From NCBI GenBank assembly GCA_002338885.1, contig DDJI01000042.1, positions 15,825-25,195 on the forward strand: a stretch of 9,371 nucleotides of DNA, written 5' to 3'. Within the stretch, counting starts at the first letter, position 1. Each line of letters begins with the position of its first letter. The notes below the pieces were generated by a model. That model had not been told where the DNA came from. It saw nothing but the letters and a program-made list of their open reading frames with translations, and did no database searches. Positions 1 through 5,828 of this stretch are shown here, piece after piece. The position numbers and the translations under genes were made by a program. Origin of the DNA: Ruminococcus sp. UBA1828 (lineage in GTDB: Bacteria; Bacillota; Clostridia; Oscillospirales; Ruminococcaceae).

Positions 1-104
1 GCGCGGAATGTTCCGCTCTGCTTGAGCATGGCGTCTACAAGCGTCGTCTTTCCGTGGTCAACGTGCGCTATTATTGCAACGTTTCTTAAATCGTTACGTA
101 CCAA
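1..104 (-). CDS. typA: Ribosome-associated translational GTPase TypA/BipA, N-terminal fragment
   Basis: Only the first ~34 codons lie in the window; the gene continues past base 1. The translation contains [20 protein letters not shown] followed by LKQSGTFR. This is the G1 P-loop (AHVDHGKT) of the translation-factor GTPase superfamily in the form typical of TypA/BipA, a ribosome-binding GTPase of the EF-G/LepA class linked to 50S assembly and stress or cold growth. The start is a TTG at 104-102. It is preceded by a purine-rich Shine-Dalgarno (AGAGGAAG, 116-109), and an in-frame TGA lies about 10 codons upstream with no ATG or GTG between, so TTG is the only reasonable start. A separate promoter at 185-213 drives it. 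LepA or another elongation-factor-like GTPase is less likely, because the residues after the P-loop ([13 protein letters not shown]) are characteristic of TypA. Confidence 0.93.
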   Translation of the reverse strand, partial: MVRNDLRNVAIIAHVDHGKTTLVDAMLKQSGTFR

Positions 105-129
105 GTTACTTCCTCTTTTCTGCTGATTT

Positions 130-148
130 GCTCAAAAACCTTTCGAGC
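130..148 (-). other. Small hairpin in the typA 5' leader
   Basis: On the minus strand GCTCGAAA and TTTTGAGC form an 8-bp stem (one G-U pair) around a 3-nt loop, ending about 25 nt before the start codon and 13 nt before the Shine-Dalgarno. It is followed by AAATC rather than a T-run, so it is not a terminator. It may affect mRNA stability or translation; this is only structural inference. Confidence 0.35.
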
Positions 149-184
149 GTTTTGTGCATATATACTAATTTTTACCCATAGTGT

Positions 185-213
185 ATTATATCCTGTCCGG
201 CGTCAGAAATCAA
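185..213 (-). promoter_or_regulatory. Sigma-A-type promoter for typA
   Basis: Read on the minus strand, TTGATT (213-208) is followed by a 17-bp spacer and a perfect TATAAT (190-185). Start of transcription would fall near 178, giving a leader of about 74 nt before the TTG start codon. No convincing terminator was seen between tcdA and this promoter, so read-through from tcdA is also possible. Confidence 0.65.
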
Positions 214-295
214 TAGCCAAATCAAACAACATAAAAACACGCATAGCGGCATAAAATATTGATTTTAGACTATTTTAAAAGCTCCGCTCACAATT

Positions 296-1012
296 TTAGG
301 TGGTCAAATCCTTAACTATCTCGCTTGCGATGACTATTCCCATCGCGGCGGGGGCAAACGCTATGGATGCCGGCGGCGTCCTTCCCGATCCGCTCTCGTC
401 CGAAACCTGCTCTGACGGCGTGAGCGGCTGCTCATCGGAGTACACGACCTTGAGCGAGTCTATGCCCTTGCGTCTCAGCTCGTATCTTACGCGCCTTGCA
501 AGTCCGCACACCGAGGTCTTATAAATATCCGCAACCTTAAATTTTGTCGGGTCAAGCCTGTTTCCCGCCCCCATTGCGCTTATTATCCTGACCCCTGCGG
601 CTTTGGCGCGGCATATAAGCTCGATTTTCGATTGAATGGTGTCTATGCAGTCTGCAACGTAGTTAAACCGCGTCAGCGGGTAGCTGTCGGCATTTTCGGG
701 CGTGTAAAAGACGGGCTGCTCAAATACCTGTATCTGCGGGTTTATATCCCTCAGGCGCTCGGCCATAGCCGATGTTTTAAGCATCCCTGTGGTGCTGTCA
801 AGCGCGATTATCTGGCGGTTTCGGTTTGTAAGGCTCACCCTGTCGCTGTCGAAAAGAGTTATGCACCCTACGCCGCACCTTGCAAGCATTTCCGCAACGT
901 ATCCTCCTACGCCGCCGACTCCGAACACGCACACATGCGCGTCCCGCAGCTTTTGCATGGCATCCCCGCCCAAAAGCGCCCTTGTCCTTGAAAATAGCTC
1001 GTCGTTGTACAC
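296..1012 (-). CDS. tcdA: tRNA threonylcarbamoyladenosine dehydratase (ThiF/MoeB/E1-like)
   Basis: The 238-aa protein belongs to the ThiF/MoeB E1-like adenylating family. It has a dinucleotide/ATP-binding GVGGVGG loop (31-37), an acidic strand end with DSD (55-57), the NRNRQ segment (63-67) that supplies the arginine finger, K79 in the expected position, and CIDTIQSK (122-129). The segment DPTKFKVADIYKT, then an arginine-rich stretch, then KVVYSDEQP is characteristic of TcdA (CsdL; YrvM type), which uses ATP to cyclise t6A37 of tRNA to ct6A. It is shorter than E. coli TcdA (~268 aa), and a C-terminal hydrophobic segment (IAFAPAAMGIVIASEIV) is conserved. I chose the GTG at 1012 because AGGAGG (1027-1022) sits 9 nt upstream. 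The longer open frame to 1099 runs through the promoter and the tandem repeat. typA follows downstream with its own promoter. MoeB or ThiF is less likely, as no zinc CxxC pair or partner gene is visible. Confidence 0.88.
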   Translation of the reverse strand: MYNDELFSRTRALLGGDAMQKLRDAHVCVFGVGGVGGYVAEMLARCGVGCITLFDSDRVSLTNRNRQIIALDSTTGMLKTSAMAERLRDINPQIQVFEQPVFYTPENADSYPLTRFNYVADCIDTIQSKIELICRAKAAGVRIISAMGAGNRLDPTKFKVADIYKTSVCGLARRVRYELRRKGIDSLKVVYSDEQPLTPSEQVSDESGSGRTPPASIAFAPAAMGIVIASEIVKDLTT

Positions 1013-1045
1013 TTGCTGCCGCCTCCTGCATGGTTTGATAGAGCA

Positions 1046-1075
1046 ATTATAGCACACACCGCTGCTCAGTGGCAA
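1046..1075 (-). promoter_or_regulatory. Promoter of tcdA, -35 embedded in tandem repeat
   Basis: On the minus strand the extended -10 box TGCTATAAT (TATAAT at 1051-1046) lies 18 bp downstream of TTGCCA (1075-1070), a five-of-six match to the -35 consensus. The -35 belongs to the promoter-proximal end of the tandem repeat. Predicted transcription start is near 1039, giving a short leader (~27 nt) that contains the AGGAGG of tcdA. Confidence 0.7.
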
Positions 1076-1169
1076 ACAAAATCTATCATGCCACGGCAAA
1101 CAAAAAATCTATCTTGCCACGGCAAACAAAAATCGCTCATGCCATGGCAAACAAAATCTCTCGTGCCAT
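1071..1169 (-). repeat. Minisatellite: four tandem units of 24-26 bp upstream of tcdA
   Basis: Four head-to-tail units are visible at 1071-1094, 1095-1120, 1121-1145 and 1146-1169. On the minus strand each reads roughly RTGGCA, a variable GANNGA core, a run of T, then GTTTGCC. A decayed fifth copy (GATTATATTTG) precedes them at about 1170-1181. Units differ in the T-run length, giving 24, 24, 25 and 26 bp, as expected for slippage. Each internal junction creates TGCCRTGGCA (perfect palindrome when R is A) and a TTGCCR hexamer resembling a -35 box. The block has no credible coding role: the open frame through it only reflects the repeat. Confidence 0.85.
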
Positions 1170-1199
1170 TACAAATATAATCCGCCGCGCGGGCGTTTT

Positions 1200-1231
1200 G
1201 GCATGCTGATATGCCGAAGCAAATTTGCTTT
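1200..1231. other. Palindrome cluster in the cotF-tcdA intergenic region
   Basis: Within the 343-bp gene-free stretch 1013-1355, the part between the repeat block and the terminator carries GGCAT/ATGCC arms (1200-1204 and 1211-1215) and a perfect 14-bp palindrome AAGCAAATTTGCTT (1218-1231). Neither is followed by a T-run. These could be protein-binding sites or remnants of another terminator; nothing else was recognised here. Confidence 0.3.
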
Positions 1232-1253
1232 AGAGCGTTTTTAAGCATTTTGC

Positions 1254-1298
1254 AGACAAAACACCCCTCGGAAAAATCCGAAGGGCGTTTTTTTGTCT
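1254..1298 (-). terminator. Intrinsic terminator after the Coat F gene (possibly bidirectional)
   Basis: Arms 1261-1272 and 1277-1288 form a 12-bp stem with a 4-nt loop. In minus-strand RNA all 12 positions pair, two of them as G-U. The stem is followed on the minus strand by TTTT (1261-1258) and on the plus strand by seven T (1288-1294), so it could stop transcription from either side. The flanking GACA/TGTC bases extend the fold. It lies about 65 nt past the stop codon at 1356 and is the first clear terminator for the upstream genes. Confidence 0.8.
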
Positions 1299-1355
1299 GA
1301 TAAATCTGCATTTTTTTGGCGCATTGCGGGCTTTACGCAGCCTGCTCCGGGGGAG

Positions 1356-1814
1356 CTATCCCTGATAGAAGCCGTTTGCGCTCATGAACGCATAGATTTT
1401 TTCGCCGTGCTGCTGTTCCTCCGACTGGATATGGTTGAGCATCTTTCTCGCTGACGGGTCGCAGAACTCGAACACGCTTGTGTCGTAGAGCGACGACGCA
1501 TGCTTTTCCATTGCAAGCATATCGCTCAGCAAAAACTTGTCGATATTTCTTGACGACTCGTCGTTGTAGCAGACCTTTTTGCAAAGGCTGTTGTTTTCGC
1601 CGCTCAGGCCCGTGGGAGCCTTAGGGACGGTTCCCGAGAGCATGGCGTTGATGGTGTTCAGGTGATTTTGCTCACATGTCGCCATCTGTGAAAACAGCTC
1701 CTTCAGCTCGGCGGAGCATGCCTCCTTTGAGTACTTGTTGTACTTGTCTCGGCAGAGCGTTTCCTGACCCGCCAAGTCCTTTAAAAGTCCCGTTTCCTTT
1801 TGGGTAAGTGTCAT
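1356..1814 (-). CDS. Coat F family spore coat protein, ferritin-like fold
   Basis: The 152-aa protein begins MTLTQKETGLLKDLAGQETL and matches the Coat F (CotF) family of clostridial spore coat proteins, which adopt a ferritin-like helical bundle. Two halves are visible (about 1-60 and 90-150), joined by a linker with several prolines and glycines. Acidic and histidine residues sit where diiron ligands would be: E18, E48-x-x-H51, E103 and E133-x-x-H136, the ExxH motif appearing once per half. Six cysteines are present (C21, C33, C47, C78, C82, C118). There is no signal peptide or membrane segment. ATG at 1814 is preceded by AAGGAG with good spacing. It lies 67 bp downstream of metA and ends before a strong terminator, so it may be co-transcribed or use its own sporulation promoter; an isolated TATAAT lies upstream. 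Whether it is structural or binds metal cannot be decided here. Confidence 0.8.
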   Translation of the reverse strand: MTLTQKETGLLKDLAGQETLCRDKYNKYSKEACSAELKELFSQMATCEQNHLNTINAMLSGTVPKAPTGLSGENNSLCKKVCYNDESSRNIDKFLLSDMLAMEKHASSLYDTSVFEFCDPSARKMLNHIQSEEQQHGEKIYAFMSANGFYQG

Positions 1815-1852
1815 AACAACATCTCCTTTTTATAAGATGTCATTATTATCCC

Positions 1853-1872
1853 CACGAATTTTCGTGATTATA
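1853..1872 (-). promoter_or_regulatory. Possible promoter -10 with adjacent operator-like inverted repeat upstream of the Coat F gene
   Basis: On the minus strand a TATAAT (1872-1867) is immediately followed by an inverted repeat, CACGAA-2 nt-TTCGTG (1866-1853), in the 67-bp gap between metA and the Coat F gene. No good -35 box is found 16-18 bp upstream (that region is the end of metA). The inverted repeat lacks a following T-run, so it does not look like a metA terminator. It could be an operator, but the evidence is limited to spacing and symmetry. Confidence 0.3.
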
Positions 1873-1881
1873 CCCGCGCAA

Positions 1882-2799
1882 TCAGTTTATCTTGTCCACG
1901 TCATAAGGAGTGGTCTGGTATACAAAGTAGTTGAGCCAGTTTGAATACAGCAAATTTGCATGCGCACGCCACTTCACAACCGGCTGCTTTGTGTCGTCGT
2001 CGTTCGGGAAGTAGTTTTCCGGCACCGCTATGTCTATTCCCTTTGCCTTATCCCTGAAGTACTCCTTTGCAAGCGTGTCACGGTCGTACTCGGAATGTCC
2101 GGTTATGAATATCTGCTTGCCCTCGTTGGTCATGCATGCATACACGCCGGTTCGAGGTCCCGTCGCAAGTATTTTAAGCTCCTTGACAGCCTCCACGTCC
2201 TTTATATCGACGGTGGAATTGCGCGAATGGGGCGCATAAAACACGTCGTCAAAGCCGCGAAACAGTATCGGGTTTTTATAATCGACGGTGTGCTCAAACA
2301 CGCCGAACAGCTTTTTGTCAAGCAGTTTCTTCTTTATTCCGAAGTGGTAGTACAGTCCCGCCTGTGCACCCCAGCATATGTGGAAGGTGGAGTGAACGTG
2401 GGTTTTGCTCCATTCGAATATCTTACAAAGCTCCTCCCAATACTCGACCTGCTCAAACTCAAGGTGCTCCACCGGCGCTCCGGTTATTATCATGCCGTCA
2501 AAGCGCTCGTCCTTCACATCGTCAAAGGTCTTATAAAACGAAAACAGGTGCTCTGCGGAGGTGTTTTTTGACTCGTGGCTCACGGTATGCATAAGCTCCA
2601 TCTCAACCTGCAAGGGGGTGTTTCCCAAAAGCCTTGCAAGCTGTGTTTCCGTCTCGATCTTTGTCGGCATGAGGTTTAGTATGAGTATTCTCAGCGGGCG
2701 TATATCCTGCGTCATAGCCCTTGTCTGGGTCATGACGAATATGTTTTCCGACGCCAAGGTTTTTGCCGCGGGCAAAGAGTTTGGTATTTTAATCGGCAT
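1882..2799 (-). CDS. metAA: Homoserine O-acyltransferase MetA, predicted acetyl-CoA specific
   Basis: The 305-aa protein is full length for the MetA family and transfers an acyl group from acyl-CoA to the hydroxyl of L-homoserine, the first committed step of methionine synthesis. The N-terminal [15 protein letters not shown] is typical. The nucleophile is C142 in HICWGAQAG, and H235 and E237 in GHSEY complete the catalytic set. Residue 111, in GAPVEHLEF, is glutamate. Work on MetA enzymes (B. cereus versus E. coli) tied E111 to acetyl-CoA use and G111 to succinyl-CoA use, so I predict homoserine O-acetyltransferase despite the common 'succinyltransferase' label. The product would feed the neighbouring MetY. 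The ATG at 2799 is preceded by GAAAGGAAA. It is the last metabolic gene of the run, 58 nt after metY, and no SAM riboswitch or S-box lies directly upstream. Confidence 0.93.
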   Translation of the reverse strand: MPIKIPNSLPAAKTLASENIFVMTQTRAMTQDIRPLRILILNLMPTKIETETQLARLLGNTPLQVEMELMHTVSHESKNTSAEHLFSFYKTFDDVKDERFDGMIITGAPVEHLEFEQVEYWEELCKIFEWSKTHVHSTFHICWGAQAGLYYHFGIKKKLLDKKLFGVFEHTVDYKNPILFRGFDDVFYAPHSRNSTVDIKDVEAVKELKILATGPRTGVYACMTNEGKQIFITGHSEYDRDTLAKEYFRDKAKGIDIAVPENYFPNDDDTKQPVVKWRAHANLLYSNWLNYFVYQTTPYDVDKIN

Positions 2800-2837
2800 T
2801 TAACCGTTTTCCTTTCATTCTAAGGCACGCAAGCGGC

Positions 2838-2861
2838 TTGAGCCGGCGTATGCCGGCTCAA
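2838..2861 (-). other. Perfect hairpin spanning the metY stop codon (metY-metA junction)
   Basis: TTGAGCCGGC (2838-2847) and its exact complement GCCGGCTCAA (2852-2861) form a 10-bp stem with a 4-nt loop. The metY stop codon (2860-2858) lies inside one arm. No T-run follows on the minus strand, so a role in mRNA stability or partial attenuation between metY and metA fits better than full termination. Confidence 0.6.
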
Positions 2862-4165
2862 ATCGCATCGAGTGCCTGCTTAATATCATCTATCAAATCC
2901 TGCGCGTTTTCTATTCCGCAGGAAAGCCTTACGAGGTCGGCGGACACTCCCGCGGCCTCAAGCTCTTCATCGTTCATCTGCCTGTGGGTTGCGCTTGCGG
3001 GGTGCAGGCAGCATGTTCTCGCATCCGCAACGTGGGTTTCTATGGCGCAGAGTTTAAGGTGCTTCATGAAGTTTTCGGCAGCCTTTCTTCCGCCCTTTAC
3101 GCCAAAGCTCACAACTCCGCAGGAGCCGTTAGGCAGGTACTTTTTGCAAAGCTCATGGTCTACATTGCCCTCAAGGTCGGGATAGAACACCCAGCTGATC
3201 TTGTCGCAGGACTCCAAAAACTTTGCAACCGCCAGTGCGTTCTCGCAGTGGCGCTTCATTCTCACGTGCAGGCTCTCAAGCCCGAGGTTCAAAAGATATG
3301 CGCTGAACGGCGAAGGCGTTGAGCCGAAGTCCCTCATAAGCTGTGCGGTTGCTTTGGTGATGTATGCTCCCCCGTTGCCGAACCTTGTGGCGTAGGTTAT
3401 GCCGTGGTAGCTCTCGTCGGGAGTTGTAAGTCCGGGGAACTTATCCGCATGCGCCATCCAATCAAACCTGCCGGAATCGACTATGCATCCGCCGACGCAG
3501 GAGCCGTGTCCGTCCATGTACTTTGTGGTGGAGTGGGTGACTATATCCGCGCCCCATTCAAACGGGCGGCAGTTTACGGGTGTGGCAAAGGTGTTGTCCA
3601 CTATGAGCGGGACGCCATGCCTGTGAGCCGCAGCGGCAAAGCGCTCTATATCAAACACCCTCAGCGCGGGGTTTGCAATCGTTTCGCCGAAAACAGCCTT
3701 TGTGTTTGGCTTGAACGCCGCCTCAAGCTCCTCGTCCGTGCAGTCGGGCGCAACAAACGTAAAGTCTATGCCCATCTTTTTCATCGTGACGGCAAAGAGG
3801 TTAAAGGTTCCGCCGTATATTGACGACTCTGCGACGACGTGGTCGCCCTCGTTGGCTATGTTGAACACCGCAAAGAAGTTTGCCGCCTGTCCGGAGGAGG
3901 TGAGCATCGCAGCCGTTCCGCCCTCAAGCTCGCATATTTTCTTTGCAACCATGTCGCAGGTGGGGTTTTGAAGCCTTGAGTAGAAGTAGCCCTCCGCCTC
4001 AAGGTCAAAAAGCTTGCCCATGTCCTCGCTTGTCGCATACTTAAAGGTAGTGGACTGAATTATAGGTATCTGGCGCGGCTCGCCGTTTGCGGGAGTGTAT
4101 CCGCCCTGAACGCATTTTGTTTCTATTCTTGTGTTGTCCGGTTTGTTATTTACCGCATTTGACAT
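2858..4165 (-). CDS. metY: O-acetylhomoserine sulfhydrylase (Cys/Met metabolism PLP enzyme)
   Basis: The 435-aa protein is a fold-type I PLP enzyme of the cystathionine gamma-synthase family, in its longer O-acetylhomoserine sulfhydrylase (MetY) form. That form replaces the acetyl group of O-acetyl-L-homoserine with sulfide to give homocysteine. Visible hallmarks are YSRLQNPT (62-69), the phosphate-binding SGQAA (91-95), D190 in VDNTFATP, and the PLP-binding K215 in HSTTKYMDGHG. The insertion region around GRFDWMAHADKFPGLT and the ending LVRLSCGIENAQDLIDDI are typical of MetY rather than MetB or MetC. It starts at ATG 4165, with AAAGG about 11 nt upstream, and follows ilvE by 39 nt without a terminator. 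Pairing with an acetyl-type MetA supports the assignment. A side activity making 2-oxobutyrate by gamma-elimination is known in this superfamily but cannot be read from sequence. Confidence 0.93.
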   Translation of the reverse strand: MSNAVNNKPDNTRIETKCVQGGYTPANGEPRQIPIIQSTTFKYATSEDMGKLFDLEAEGYFYSRLQNPTCDMVAKKICELEGGTAAMLTSSGQAANFFAVFNIANEGDHVVAESSIYGGTFNLFAVTMKKMGIDFTFVAPDCTDEELEAAFKPNTKAVFGETIANPALRVFDIERFAAAAHRHGVPLIVDNTFATPVNCRPFEWGADIVTHSTTKYMDGHGSCVGGCIVDSGRFDWMAHADKFPGLTTPDESYHGITYATRFGNGGAYITKATAQLMRDFGSTPSPFSAYLLNLGLESLHVRMKRHCENALAVAKFLESCDKISWVFYPDLEGNVDHELCKKYLPNGSCGVVSFGVKGGRKAAENFMKHLKLCAIETHVADARTCCLHPASATHRQMNDEELEAAGVSADLVRLSCGIENAQDLIDDIKQALDAI

Positions 4166-4204
4166 ATTGATAAGCGCACCTTTCTTGTACTTGTGTGTGA
4201 ATGT

Positions 4205-5272
4205 TCAGACGGTCTGTCTCCAGCCCCTTGTGTCGGGACGCTTGCCCCACTGTATGCCGGTAAGCTCATCGTAAAGCTTTTGAGTCAGCTCGCCTATTTT
4301 TCCGTCGCCTATTACGAACACCTCGTCCTTATAGCGGAGCTTTCCGACAGGAGATACAACCGCGGCGGTTCCCGTTCCGAACACCTCTTCAAGCGTTCCG
4401 TTATGTGCGGCGGCAATCAGCTCGTCTACAGATATTCTTCTCTCCTCGACGTCGTAGCCCCAGTCCCTGCAAAGGGTCAGAACGGAGTCACGTGTGATTC
4501 CGGGGAGTATTGAGCCGTTGAGCATAGGTGTGACAACCTTGCCCGCAATCTTGAACACTATGTTCATAGCGCCGACTTCCTCTATGTACTTTCTCTCGAC
4601 TCCGTCAAGCCAGAGAACCTGAGAATAACCGTCGTCGTGCGCCTTTACCTGAGCAGCTAAGGATGCGGCATAGTTTCCGCCCGTCTTGGCGTAGCCGATT
4701 CCGCCTCTTACCGCTCTTACGTACTCATCCTCTATCCATATTCCCACAGGAGCAAGTCCGCTCTCGTAGTATGCTCCGGAGGGAGAAAGTATAACCATGA
4801 ACAAATAGCTGCTTGAAGGAGCAACGCCGAGATGCGGTTCCGTAGCTATGATGAAGGGTCTTATGTAAAGTGAGGTTCCCGGCTCGTCGGGTATCCAGTC
4901 CCTATCGACGTCAACAACCGTCTTTATCGCCTGAACAAAGTCCTCTTCCGGTATTTTGGGTATGCAAAGTCTTGCGTTTGAGTTGTTTGCACGCTTTGCG
5001 TTCATATCCGGTCTGAAAAGATACACTTCGCCGTTGTCGCCCTTATATGCCTTCAAGCCCTCGAACATGGTCTGTCCGTAGTGGAACACCATTGCCGCAG
5101 GTGAAAGGGTGATATTGTGAAAAGGTTCAATCCTTGCGTCGTGCCAGCCCTGACCCTCGTCATAGTTCATTATGAACATGTGGTCGGTGAAGATGTGTCC
5201 GAAACCGAGCTTTTCACCCTCTGCGGGCTTTTTCTTAGGGTTTTGGGTGCGTTCGATTTTGATGTTAAGCAT
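4205..5272 (-). CDS. ilvE: Branched-chain amino acid aminotransferase
   Basis: The 355-aa protein is a fold-type IV PLP aminotransferase of the longer branched-chain type. It reversibly exchanges the amino group between leucine, isoleucine or valine and 2-oxoglutarate. Recognisable features are FHYGQTMFEGLKAYKG (63-78), RPDMNAKR (87-94), YIRPFIIAT (136-144), the PLP lysine K196 in GYAKTGGNYAASL, EEVGAMN (231-237) and the phosphate-binding GTGTAAVVSPVG (299-310). The ATG at 5272 has AGGAG about 9 nt upstream and lies 18 nt after the gamma subunit of the 2-oxoacid:ferredoxin oxidoreductase. That placement suggests it supplies or removes the branched-chain 2-oxoacids used by that enzyme. D-amino acid aminotransferase and aminodeoxychorismate lyase, of the same fold, are much shorter and lack these blocks. 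Confidence 0.95.
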   Translation of the reverse strand: MLNIKIERTQNPKKKPAEGEKLGFGHIFTDHMFIMNYDEGQGWHDARIEPFHNITLSPAAMVFHYGQTMFEGLKAYKGDNGEVYLFRPDMNAKRANNSNARLCIPKIPEEDFVQAIKTVVDVDRDWIPDEPGTSLYIRPFIIATEPHLGVAPSSSYLFMVILSPSGAYYESGLAPVGIWIEDEYVRAVRGGIGYAKTGGNYAASLAAQVKAHDDGYSQVLWLDGVERKYIEEVGAMNIVFKIAGKVVTPMLNGSILPGITRDSVLTLCRDWGYDVEERRISVDELIAAAHNGTLEEVFGTGTAAVVSPVGKLRYKDEVFVIGDGKIGELTQKLYDELTGIQWGKRPDTRGWRQTV

Positions 5273-5290
5273 TTTTATCAGCTCCTAAAC

Positions 5291-5827
5291 TTATTTATAA
5301 TTATATCCGGTCTCAAGTGCCTTGAGGTTATAAGAAAGCATGTCTGCGTGCTTTGCGGAGACGACCTTTTCAAGCGCGCTCTTTATGTCGTCAAAGCTGA
5401 CAACAGACGTCTGTCTAATCATTTTACCCATCATAATCATATTTGCAAGAGTGGGTATTCCGGCATCCGATGCAAGCTTTGTCGCAGGTATATAGAACAC
5501 GTCTACGTCCTCTCTTTGCACCTTGCGGTCTATCAATGCGGAATCGACGAATATTTTTGAGCCGGGTACAGCCGCGTTTTCGTATTTGTCGAGCGACGGC
5601 AGGTTCATTACAACAAGTATGTCCGGATTTGATACTATCGGTGAGCCGACAGGCGTGTCAGAGATAATTACGGAGCAGTTGGCGGTTCCGCCTCTCATCT
5701 CCGGACCGTATGAGGGGAGCCAGCTTATCTGCTTTCCCTCCAAGAGTCCCTTATACGCCAAAAACTTTCCCGCAAACAGTATTCCCTGTCCGCCGAAGCC
5801 CGCTATGAGAATCTGAGTATACGCCAT
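5291..5827 (-). CDS. vorC: 2-oxoacid:ferredoxin oxidoreductase, gamma subunit (VOR/KOR type)
   Basis: The 178-aa protein is the gamma subunit of a four-subunit 2-oxoacid:ferredoxin oxidoreductase. It opens with QILIAGFGGQG (5-15), the GxGGQG loop of this domain, followed by PSYGPEMRGGTANCSV (38-53), which together with the alpha subunit contacts CoA and the TPP site. In the family this subunit is part of the catalytic core that oxidises 2-oxoacids with CoA to acyl-CoA, CO2 and reduced ferredoxin. Its ATG lies one base past the TGA of the beta subunit, so translational coupling is likely. Indolepyruvate oxidoreductase beta subunits share the domain, but the separate alpha, beta and delta genes here argue for the VOR/KOR arrangement. 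Letter names of subunits vary between organisms. Confidence 0.88.
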   Translation of the reverse strand: MAYTQILIAGFGGQGILFAGKFLAYKGLLEGKQISWLPSYGPEMRGGTANCSVIISDTPVGSPIVSNPDILVVMNLPSLDKYENAAVPGSKIFVDSALIDRKVQREDVDVFYIPATKLASDAGIPTLANMIMMGKMIRQTSVVSFDDIKSALEKVVSAKHADMLSYNLKALETGYNYK

Positions 5828-5828
5828 A

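Noticed and set aside
1013..1099. N-terminal extension of tcdA by 29 residues to an upstream ATG
   Set aside because: It runs through the -10 box and into the tandem repeat, and the added residues do not resemble TcdA; the GTG at 1012 has a strong AGGAGG at the right distance.
1071..1169. CRISPR array
   Set aside because: Units are directly adjacent and near-identical throughout, with no unique spacers of 30-40 bp and no cas genes.
1066..1311. 81-aa minus-strand open frame with repeated FVCHG-like segments
   Set aside because: It spans the terminator and the minisatellite; the peptide repeats merely reflect the 24-26 bp DNA units, and no Shine-Dalgarno precedes it.
1960..2571. 203-aa plus-strand open frame opposite metA
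   Set aside because: The minus strand encodes a full-length MetA with all catalytic residues; the antisense product has no recognisable domain.
2800..2857. SAM riboswitch or T-box ahead of metA
   Set aside because: The gap is only 58 nt and holds just the stop-codon hairpin and ribosome binding site.
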